Source: Actinernus sp. WN-2022
Lineage: Eukaryota > Cnidaria > Anthozoa > Actiniaria > Actinernidae
Assembly (NCBI GenBank): GCA_030867875.1
Contig: JAOWCC010001589.1
Span: forward strand, 84,715,537-84,779,536
Length of the DNA stretch: 64,000 nucleotides
Direction: 5' to 3'
Positions within the stretch are counted from its first letter, which is position 1. Every line of letters begins with the position of its first letter. Under the pieces are notes generated by a model. It ran no database searches and was not told where the DNA came from. It saw nothing but the letters and a program-made list of their open reading frames with translations. The position numbers were made by a program, and so were the translations under genes. This document shows, in pieces, positions 22,601-34,600 of the stretch.

Positions 22601-25600
22601 ATTATGAATCTACTAGCTACGGGCTTTGGAAAATCATTAATCCTCGACGTATTAAAATGTAATGTCTCCTAGAATGTTGGCATTTAGAAGATCAAATCTT
22701 TCATGAAATGTAATGATTTTTTTACAGCAGTGAACACACATACTGAGTATGTCATGGTAATAGTTTCGCAACATTTGGGCAATTATTTATGTTTTCAGAA
22801 TTTTTAACACACTTTATTTTGACAATCTTATGTCTCTATCAATTCCAAGCCCACCCCTCCCCCCCCCCCCCCCCCTCTTGGCAAGATGGGGCATTTGACA
22901 ACCTATGTGTCACTGGGGCGGGGCATTTGTTTTGCGTCACCCCTTCCCTGTGTTTGATTTTGTTTTGCTCAACTGATCAACACGTGCTTGCTTCATCGAT
23001 CAACATGGCGGCGGAAAAGTCATCCGTGAACATGACGTTAGGAATTTTCCAGTTTCGGGGTGAATTGTGAATGTGGGATTTGGGGGCACTTACGAAAGTG
23101 TTTGAAGGTGAGTACTGCATTGCTTTAATAAAGAAAATCGGTGAAATGTGGCTTTGAAACGGCGAAGAAATTTGGCGCGTTCGTTATACTTGCTATACTT
23201 ACGGGTACTTACCTGGCCCCACGGTGGGGCATTTGCAACGTTCTGATTCCAAAATGACAAAATCCCCACAAATGCCCCCGGGGGGGGGGGGCATGGACGG
23301 GCTTGGAATTGATAGAGACATTAGCTTTTTCGCCTTAACTCTTTCGGGTCCGAGCCTGTAAATATAGGTCCCCTGAGACCTATATGAGAAAAAAATATTG
23401 CATCACATCTAGACATGCCGGAAAGACGATGTTGCGATATTATGTGAAGGGATGAATGGCTTCAAAGTCAAAGCTATAACAGGGATCGCTTGACTCTTTC
23501 ACTATGGAGAAAAGCTCATTTGTTTTGGCGTTCGTTTTTGTTTCTTCGATTTTCACGAATTCTAAGGAGCTGAAAATCGGCTCAAAACATCCTTTCCATT
23601 CGCACTTGAAATCAAGAGCAAATACAAAATCAGCACTCAGTCGTTACAGTACCTTGTTTAATCTTTCCAACCAGTAGGTTTTTTTGCACAAAACACACCA
23701 AGCGACTGTGAACCACGCCGATGTTTACACTGCATTTCTCTCCGCCACGTTCTCCTGTACCCACCTCCAATTGCATGCTGGGTAATCAACAAAAAAATCA
23801 CAAGGGGGACCCCCCTCTGGGACTCCGGTAGGGGAGCCCTACAACCAAGAGCGGTGATTTGGACTCAAGCCGTTGCTTTAAAGGGACAGTGCCACGGTAA
23901 TGCGCACGCGTAACACGTGATTGTTAATAATGTCAAAGACAATGGGAAATCACGCTGTTATGTCACGTCACGTCAAAACTCAACTGATCTGGAACGACCT
24001 TTGGAATTTTCGCTAGCACGAAATCTAGAGTTTATAGTTTTGTGATTTGCATCAGTTGAGAAGTTCAGGATTTACAATCGTATAAACTCCCCACTGGACC
24101 AAGACATAAGTGCTTCGAAGATCTGCATGTATGGGATTCGGGATAATAGTTTAGGAATCCTCTCGACAATGCCGACTGACATAAACAAACAACAACTTCT
24201 GTGCGTGGGAATTATAATATTCCATTCCGCTGCAGTTTCGCTACGGGGAAACTAATGTTCTGACTTTATAGCTTTGGGGCTTTGTGATTTTTAGGATAGT
24301 TGTTGTACAATTATAAGGGCACTTCCACTACAAAATTGGGGAAGAAAAGAGTTCGATTTCGCTAAATAGCAAACTCGAACTGTACCGAGCGAAGGCCGTG
24401 TTGACACTGCAATAAATACACGCGAACATTCAGAGTCTTACAAGCAGAGTAAATGTCTCCCCTACATTCTTACTGTCTCCAAATTTCCTAGGCCGTCAAT
24501 TGTCCCCTTCTCAATGCTTTGGATGAAACTACCAGGAGACAGAAGTTTTCTTCTGTAGCCATTAATTCTTCCGCTCGACGAACCGTCCAACGGCACTGAA
24601 TTCAGAGTCAAAAATACTCGCAAAAATTATAGACACGAACGAAATAACATCATAAATCCTAGGATACAAAACTAAATTACTGTTCTAAATAGGTATAAGG
24701 TCAAATGAAACTTAGGCGAAGCCGATGGAAGAGGATTTCTTTCGCGTATCAAATCTCTCCCCATCTTTTGATTTCTGGACAACCCAACCAAAATTCAAAC
24801 ATTCGCGCATGGGCACTGAGCATGGCACTGTTCCTTTAAAGTGACAAAAACACATCCTAATAGGTTGAGCAGGGGTAAAAGAATGCCAACTGCAGGATTT
24901 CAAGGCTTCCATTGAAGAATTTTTTCCTGTGTCTGAAATCACAAACACAACGGAAAAACCCTGTGAAATCCCCTCACAAGGCCTACTAAAAGCAAACCAA
25001 GTACTTTTCAGCCATCCTCAGACTTAATGATGTCTTCAAGCTCTCTGACAGTGGCATTTTTCTCCAAAATTAGAGCACATTTCATTGGAAACCCTACCGA
25101 AGCAGCCATACCTACCGTCGACCAGTACGTAGAATTCTCCCGAATGGCATTGTGGGGCAAGTTTGAGCCCTTGGCTTAACAAGTCAGCAGTATTTAATTA
25201 CCCCGGGGTAGCCAAACTGGAACTGAGGGGGGAGGGTTTAGTTAGCACTCAGGATTTCACCAATTGAGCTCACACACGATCGGACGACAAAGAGTTAAGA
25301 AGACTAAATCTTTCATGGAATGGCATGAAATTCCTACAGGAGTGATCCCAGAATCCTTTTAGTGAGTCACGTCGTTTGAGTGAGTCACGAAGCTACGTGA
25401 CTGCAGCTTCATACAGTCACAGTGAGCTGCCAACATCTTTCCTGAGATCTCACAGACAACCCATGGAGTAAGCGGCTTTTCCGACATGAACCATTCACAA
25501 AGAATGTCCGCTTAAACCTGCAGAAGAGATAAATGTTTTTATTTTGTTTGAACGTCGATCAGATTTCCGAGTAAACAACGACGCAACGATCGTCACGCAC

Positions 25601-28600
25601 GTACTTATCTTCGCTATCATCAGACGTTTGTCGCCAAATTCTTTGCTCAAGACTTCCCTGACCCAGCCATTTGCAAAGTTCTGGTAGCACTGAAGGCTTT
25701 TATAGTTCATGAGCTGGTCCTGTGTATACGGGCTACAGCAGATACATTTCGACATGTAGGTAACGCTAGGCCAAGTCTCCAAATCGTTCCACACTGCCCT
25801 CGAAATCTCGTATGGATCCTGTCCATCTACGTACTTCAGCTTCGTTAGATATCTTTCTCGAGACTCTTTAGGTTGTAAACCTTTAAAATAGCTGGGTATA
25901 AAAATTTTAGATGACATTTCTGAGAATGGTTGACCTCCAGTTCGGCCTTGACAACGGTAACCAATGATGCTGTAACCGGTCTATATCCAGTAACAACAAC
26001 AAAAATCCTTTATTTACCCCAATAACTTACAATGATATTACAAAAAAAAATGATAATACAATGCTAGGGATACTGGCTACCCGAAATAACCTTAAGAGTT
26101 AAAAATGCCAGGCAGTCAGTTTACTGAAGACATGTTACATGTTGGGGTCGGGGACACACATACATACACACATTCACACACACATTTCTATAAGGTGAAA
26201 AAATACATTTAAACTACCAGCAGACTAATATAATATTTATGTAAAGTAATAAAGATCTGTGTTGCAAAACAGCATTATTATTCGAAAAGAAGGGATTATT
26301 TGAAGAGAAGTAACAACCGAGTGAATTCTGTTGGCTTGCTTGCTGTATTGGATTCTTCTTTTCGCTGTACATACAGATACCAAAACTACAAACAGTAAGA
26401 TGGTCTGGCTGAAGAGAAATATAGGATACCCGTTATCGCCGTATCTTGTGAGTTGCGACACAACGCGACACTAACTCCAATTATTGCTTTACACTGTATA
26501 CCACACAGAAATATGTACTACAAATACTCAAATGAATGCCATATAAACCATTTAAAACACACATGTATTCTTGGTTTGCACATGTCACGTCATCAGTGGC
26601 CATGTTGGAGGAACATTAACAAAAAACTCGGTGTCCTTTGTTGCGTCCTCCAACATGGCTGCCAGGTCTTTCTCTTTTGAATCTCCAGGGATTGATTGCA
26701 AACCAAGAATACATATAGCCACATAGGCATTGTATGTTATGCACCTATCAATGTTAAGCCCGAGGGGGAGGGGGCGGGAAAGGGGTGGGGATTTGACAGG
26801 GAGAGCTACCCCGAGGGTGGGGATTTTGACATACCGTGCCTGCTCAGGATAGGAAACATAAGGAAGATAGGGAAGATTTATGATATTTTTGAGGCCAAAC
26901 ATGTTGTCCAGAGAGTGGGGAATTTGACATTTTTTTGGGAGAAAATATCAAATCCCCATCCCCTCCCCCCTCGGGCTTAACATTGATAGGTGCATTACAC
27001 AAAGATAATTACAGTTTTATACTCAGATGCATCCCCTTGTATATTAACTTATAAGTAATCTATCAGCCTTTTGTGTTACCATTGCTCTCCATTCGGATGC
27101 TAAAAACACATAACTAAATAATAAAGAAAGAACGAAAATTATTAATTAATTAATAACCAAAATAATGAATTACCAAAATAAATAATGACCAAAATAATGA
27201 ATTACCAAAATAAATAATGACCAAAATAAATAATGACCAAAATAAATAATGACCAAAATAAATAATGACCAAAATAAATAATGACCAAAATAACGAATGA
27301 CCAAAATAACGAATGACCAAACTAAAGAATTACCAAACTAAAGAATTACCAAACTAAAGAATTACCAAACTAAAGAATTACCAAACTAAAGAATTACCAA
27401 AATAGTTACCAAAATAATTTCGTTTGAATTATGATAATTGTTCTTCCAAACTCCAAAAGGTTGATGGTTTGACTGGAAGATCATATACCTACAATGATGT
27501 GAGTACACTGGTGAAGAAATGTGGTTCCGCTCTCGTCAGGGCTGGTATGAAGAAGGATGATGTATTTTCTGTTCACTTACCAAACATCATTGAACAACCT
27601 CTCATAGTTTTTGGTATCCTAGCTGCTGGTGGAGTTGTTAGCCCTGTAAATCCAAGATGCACCACTGATGAACTTGCATACCAACTCAAGGATTGTGGAG
27701 CAAAGTTTGTTGTTACTCTTCCTGAATCGGTCAAGATAGCAAAGGAAGCTGCTTCTAAGGCCAATGTAGACAACATATTCGATTCAGAGTCACTTTTCCA
27801 AGACGTCTTAAATGATGATGGTACTTGCTTGCCTAATGTCCACAGTAGCAGCAGACCAGACGAAGAGGTAGTGTGCCTACCCTACTCGAGTGGTACCACA
27901 GGATTGCCAAAAGCCGTCATGCAAACACATACAAACTACATTTCACATGCATTGATGCTTGGAAACAAGTATTTCATGTCACGTAGACCAGACATTGAGC
28001 AAGCAGTAGTGTTAGCACTGCTGCCTTTCTTCCATGCCTCCGGACATGCGTTTGTCATAGGACTGCATTTCCCCTTGGGATCCAAGCTCATCTGCATGCA
28101 GCAATTTGACGAAGAGGTGGTACTGAGGCTTATTGAGGAGTACAAGGTCAGTACTTCCATCAGGATTTGCATCAGGATAGCAATGGGGCAATATACAAAT
28201 TGGTTATCTTTTCGTTACCATAACCTTTCCAGGACTGTTTTGACAGTGTAAATTCGTATGTGTTCCTTTCGTATGTATCCAGTATTTTCTTGAACGTACA
28301 GGAAGTTTAAGATGCAAATTTTGTCATTAAGTAGAATACGACAAGTAATAGATAAAGAATGAGCGGATGATCTTTATGGGATTTACAAACTCGAGCTGAA
28401 AGCGAGAGTTTGTAAATCCCATAAAGATCGGATGCGAATTCTTTATCGCACTTATCAAAGTCTAGTGGCCAAATCCAAAAAGAGCCTTATTTTTAGAGTT
28501 GGCTGCACCCCCCGGGTGGCAAGCTGTTCTTGGTATCATTTTAAAGCGTAGAGCCCACAGATCACGAATCTGTTTGTTAACAGACGGAAAAAGTGTCCAA

Positions 28601-31600
28601 AGCCCTTGGTAACCTGGCATAAACAACCCAAACTCCTTTGCGTCGAAATTTCACTATGCTGCATTCTTCAAGTTTTTTTTCAAGTTTTTACTGGCAAAAC
28701 TTCACCCAAACCTAATTGGTTCTACGTTAATAGTAATCTGCAGGCAAATAAACTTGACAGAAGCAGTAAAAATGCTTAATTTCACAAATGTTAGTAAATT
28801 TCATGCTAATTAGCAGTGATGGCAGCCAAAACGTAAATAAACATTTACAATTACCTTATTTAATCACCACAAAAATAAAGACTTGTAATTAAATATGCTA
28901 TTTGATTACTTTTTAAATCATTTCTTGAACATAAACTGCGAAAACCCGCACTAAGAAAGACAAAAAGCCCAGTTTTAGACACCTGAGCCAAACCGGAAGT
29001 GACAATAAATCTACTTCAGGTTTGAGTATTTCATAATAACTGTATGGTATTGGGTTATTTCGAAATGAATAGATGTATTTAGCATTAGAAATGACTGTTA
29101 TAGAGCGTTGGGTCACAAAAAGTGGCTCCCAAGTGGTACAATCGACAAAAAATTGAATATGACGTCATTCAAAAGAACAAGGTGCAAATTATTTTAATTA
29201 CGTCAGGTAAGGACAGAGATACTACCTACATTATATTACAAAAACAAACGAAACAGTCCCTCAACTAGATGGACAGACGTGTTTGCCAATAAGGATTTTA
29301 TTATATTGGACTTCCTGTGCTTTTCGTGGGCCTGCTGTCATGACCGTGTACTGCAAAAACGTGCACAGATGTGATGGACATTTCTAGAATGACTGTGAGT
29401 ATTGATTTCGCTTCAGAACTCACTGAAAGTTGCTAGATAATAGTTTATATTTCCATTCATGAAGCCAATTTTAATGCAATTTTCTTTAGCATCCTTTTTC
29501 ATTTACCGAGGCCTGCATTGTGTGCATTCATCATTTCATGCGATCTTGAAATTGGCCTCTCGATCCCATCATTACCGGAAAAGAGCTCCATTACGTTATA
29601 AAAACAATACGAACGGAAAAGCGACCGGAAAGGACGGGATACATAACGAGTTCCTGAAAGAGCCGCTAAAGACAATCTCCTCTACACCTCCGTCTTTAAT
29701 TCGGTTCTTAGCTCAGGAAACTATCCAGACGAGTGGTGTTTCGGTTACATTACTCCGATACACAAGAAGGGGAGCAAAGCCGATTCTAATAATTACAAGG
29801 GGATAACTAATATGTCATGCACATAGGCAAGCTTTCCGAGCAAATTAAAGCAGTAAACGACCCCGTATATCTAGATGATAGACCCATCGATTGCTTACTA
29901 TACGGTTTTCCTCCCTCCACAAAAACTAATTTCAATATCCCTTCAATCATATTAAATTTTCTGTGTCGTGCTAAATTTCATTTCGATCTGTAGTTTAGCC
30001 GTCCTAGCTTTGATCAGCCCTTGATTGTTGTTTCAGGTCTCGTTAGAAATTGTGTTTTCACAAACCATGACAAACCATTAGAAGGGATTGTATCTTGTTG
30101 ACATCAATAGCGTGAACTAAACAACGCTAATTTTGGTGTATTACAGTGTAGCTATTTTATATAGGTTTTGTGAGTACACTGAAATCAAGTTTAAAACGAT
30201 CATTGCATCTAAATTTGAGATAGCTTCTGTTAGCGGCACACCTTATGGCGTTTTCACTAAATCCAAGATAATCTTCGACTGCTTCAACAAGTTGCTTGTG
30301 TCACAAAACTGGAGTGCAGGGCCCAATAATTAACTTCTCTGATGTAAGCTGGAAGACCTTCAAAGAAGCCTCCGATTTTCGAAAGGATGGCATTTCTACC
30401 AGTATGGAGGGGAAATTGGAAAGCGGCCCATTTGGTATGTATCACCGCAGATGCTACCAGATGTACACAGCCAAGAACCTTCTTGAACAAGTTGTGAAAA
30501 AGAGGAAGATAGAGGAGACTCCATCTTCAGAGGAGAAAAATGCTGTTACAGCTGAGGAAGATCCTCATCTGACACGATCTTCTGTACAGTCAACAAACAT
30601 CAATAACTGTGTGATATGTCAAAAAGAAAATACGGATCCAAAAGACAGATGGAGAAAAGAGAAGCTAACCCTTTGCCAGACAATGACAGCTGGAACGACT
30701 CTTCTCGAGGCAGCAAAGATCCAAGGTAGCAAAGATCCAAGGTGACGATAGGCTTATTGTAGCTCTAAACGAACAAGATCCTATTGCTATAGAAGTGTGC
30801 TATCATTGGTATTGTTACCACTCGTACACAAACGTCAAGCAAATAGAAGCCATCGAGAAAAATCAAGGATAGCTGGAATCTCTGTATGATGATGCTTTTA
30901 AAGTGCTCAAGCTTCTTGAGCGTTTGGAAGTTCTACGTATGTCGGACCTACGGCAAAGATACGTAGAACTACTCTCTCTCCAGAGCATACAGAACCCTCT
31001 GTATCGCTCTGAAAAGCTGAAGGTCAAAATACAAAAAGCTTATCCGGGTAGAATAAGCTTCTGGCACCCCAGATATAGCCTGCTTGCAGGCGGTGGAGGG
31101 TGTTTTTTCGCGCAGCAAACGGATCATCGCCGCCATATTGGCCGAGCGTGATTGAGACCTGGGATCGAATGACAAATGGAGGGGGGAGGGGGGTGGGGGA
31201 GAAGCAGATCTGAAAGACCGCCTGCACGAAAGCCCCTGGTTTCTGAGTACAAAAGTTAGATCCCGTCCACCAGCGGACGGGGTATATGATTGGCTGAAAC
31301 GGTGTCAATCAAGCTTATCGCGGCAAGTGTTGAAAGCAAGAACTGAAAGGAATATGTGTAGCCTTGCGAAGCGGCGTAACTAGAATAAGTGTTGTGTACT
31401 GAGCTTGCAGTTGATAAAATATGGCGAGTAATACAAAAGGCTTTGTCTTTTTTGAAGACTAAGGTTAAGTACCCTGGTTGCAGAGGTTTTCTAGAGAGAA
31501 CAGCCACGGAGAAAGAGCCGTGAAGGCGGCGATCGGCGAACTGCGAGAGGTTTGTTGTCGAGTTCTCTTTTCGCAAGTTCGTAAACCGTAAATATCAGGC

Positions 31601-34600
31601 TCTGTATATAGCTTCCTCCTGCTCCGTTTTCAAAGTTATCTCCTTCGCCTTAACCCTAGTTCCAGAGGTTTTCTAGAGAGAACACAGCTGCTCGCTTCTT
31701 TCTCCGCGGCTGGGTAAAGGTACTTTGAAAACAGAGCAGGAGGAAGTTATACAGAGCCTTTATTTTGTCTTAGAATTTAACAACCTGACCCGCTGTGAAT
31801 TGTGACCTGTACTTTAAACTTGCCGTTCTGGCTGTGCTTTCGACAGGCTTTGGAAAGAGTATGATATTTACGGTAAAGAGAACTCGACAATTAACGAACC
31901 GTGACTTAATTCGCCACTGAAAACTATTGTTGTCGACCAAATTGCAGAGATGCAATCCGGCTATTGACTTCACGGCCGTTGAACTAGGAAATAATCAGAA
32001 ATCCGCCTCAATACATTTATGCAACGGTCATCCATTTCTTTCGGCAAACATTCACTAAGATGGACTTCGAGTTGTCAGAGAAAGACGATCACAACATTTA
32101 CCACGAGTTCTTCAATATCGAGTTCCAGACAAAACTTTGTTTGCGTCAAGTTTGCATCGGAGTTTTCTTTGAAGTTTAGAGATTTTTTCGATCCTGTATT
32201 TATCTTTATGCGAGCTTAATTCTTTTAAGAAAGGAAGCAGCCGATTGTATGGCACCTCTTCTGAGAGTGTCTTCTGGTTCGCCAGACTGCGGTGCTGGAC
32301 GGCTTTTTGAAGCAGCTTGTATTAAATGTATGTATTTCGGAGGATTTGCAACATGAAACTCTTTGAGAGACTGATGGGGCGAACGCAACAAGCTAAAACC
32401 GAACTGTCTACATATATATCTAAAGTGGTACTGTCGCAGTCCTTTCCATGGAGAACTTTGAACAAAAATAGCTGGTTTTATTGAAATTTCCGTATCTGAG
32501 AACCAATTTTACCAACATTTTGCATTGCATTTGACAGCGAGCGAAGTTTGTTTTGAATATTGCACGCATTTCAATCAAACCAAATCAAAATTGGCAGGCT
32601 GTCACACGTCGACTCCTATTGGTCAATTAAGAATGAGTTACAAGTTAACGGAAATCATGTGCGTGGTGGGCGGATACTCAGAAACCAGGGGCTTTCGTGC
32701 AGGCGGTCTTTCAGATCTGCTTCTTCTCCCCCAACCCCCTCCCCCCTCCATTTGTCATTCGATCCCAGCTCTCAATCACGCTCGACCAATATGGCGGCGA
32801 TGATCCGTTTGCTGCGCGAAAAAACACCCTACACCGCCTGCAAGCAGGCTACCCCAGATATAGATCGGAGGCCGAACTTGTCTATTGTGATGACGTGCCT
32901 AAGGGTCAGGTGGTTGAGTCTGGTCTTAATCGTACTGTTGAACAAGATATGTATGATATAGACAACGTTTCTTATAAGAACCATATTTATTATGCCGCAA
33001 AGATTGTGCGTGCCGCCAAATTGAATCAGGAGTCTAACATGCCGTGGCCACCCTATGCTACTGACATAAAGGAAGAAAATGTCTTACTTCCCAATGCTGT
33101 TTACAACTTACTTGCATGGATACTTACTGACGACAGTGAACTCGGGCCAGAAGAGAAAGTTGAGAAGGTCGGTGTGAAGGAGCATTCCACTCAGCGGCTA
33201 GTCTTGTCAATTGGTCAGGACCTCCTGTACAACGTATCAAAAGGAAGGCAGAAAACACCAAAGCACGTTGCCTTACCTCTCACTATGAAAAACCTCACGG
33301 GATGCAAAGAAGTTATCACCTTGCTTAATCGATGCGGTCATGGGATCTCTTACGAACAGGTTCTTGGGGTCGAGACCAGACTAGCTGAGAAACAGTTAGA
33401 AAGAGAAGAACATGGTGTATTACTTCCTAAGAATGTTCATCCAATGTGTTCAGCACTTTCTGCTGGGACAATATAGACCTCCTTGAAGAAACCTTATCAG
33501 GAAAAGGTACTACCCACTGTACGAATGGCATCGTGATACAAAGGCAAGTCGTTGCATGTGATCCACCAACCGCAACAGCGCGACAAAACAGTGGTGTCCG
33601 AAGGCGTACTTTTCATGCAGCTCCCAGCCAGGTATGGTCCCAAAATAACACAAATTCTTAGTACATTTACTTTACTGCAATTAGGTACACGATTAGTTTT
33701 GATTTTATGATTAAATTTGTAACCTATTTTAATTAACAGATTCACCAGTATAACGCAGGATGTGGCCCTGGAGTACATGCCATAGATGCCGCACTCACTA
33801 GAAGAACGGACGATCATCGCCAAGCAATAATTAAGGACTTTGCATGGTTCTTATCACGACTTCCCGGGATGGAATGGGTTTAATGCGGCGGCCAGCACAC
33901 AGGAAATTTCACCCAAGAGTGTAGCCAACTCATAGATGCTTCACCAACAGAGCTCTCCACGGTGTATACGTTACTGAGGAAGTATGTTGAAGTGGCGACT
34001 CAGCTGGGCCTCGATGACGCCGTTGTTGTTCTAGATCAGGCAATATATGCGAAGGCCCTAGAGGTTGTATGGAAGCAGCAAGAGGAGTTCAACAGCATTG
34101 TGTTACGAATGGGAGGCTTCCGTATTGCTTGCGTCTTCCTCGCAGTAATAGGAAAGCGCTTCGGAGATGGTGGATTGAGAGACCTTTTGCTCGAGTCTAG
34201 AATAATAGGCAGTGGTTCACTGAATGGAGTACTGCAGGGGAAGCAATACAACAGGGCAATGCGCACGCATAAGGTGGTACTGGAGGCCTTGTTGCGACTC
34301 AACTGGCAGGCATTTGTCAACACAGCAAAAGATGCTCCAGAAGTGCTATTGCTTCGAGAGGCCGTGGAGACAGCCTCAGGTAAAGTGCAGAAAAAACTGA
34401 CATCTTGCGCAATCCAGGAATTGTATGAAACGCCAGCACTCGAAGAGCTCCAAGTTAAGTTTGAGGAATTCAATGAATCGTCAAGCAACAAGATGAGTAT
34501 GTACTGGCGATCATACATCTAGATGGCTAGTCTGCTACTGCGATTCATGCGGTGAACAAGAGGTGATTGGAATTTGCATCTCGCATGTATGTATGCTTCC

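Larger units (their letters stand above)
22073..25344. mobile_element. Third long-TIR element copy, with nested MITE and TTAA elements
   Basis: The left end TAGCCTGATTTTCAGACGG at 22073 matches the element at 7764. The sequence runs colinear with it to about 22820, then is interrupted by a MITE (22831-23320) and a TTAA element (23339-25294), and resumes for about 45 bases to 25344. It contains the best-preserved helicase-like fragments. No right terminus was found, so the copy is truncated or rearranged. Confidence 0.6.
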
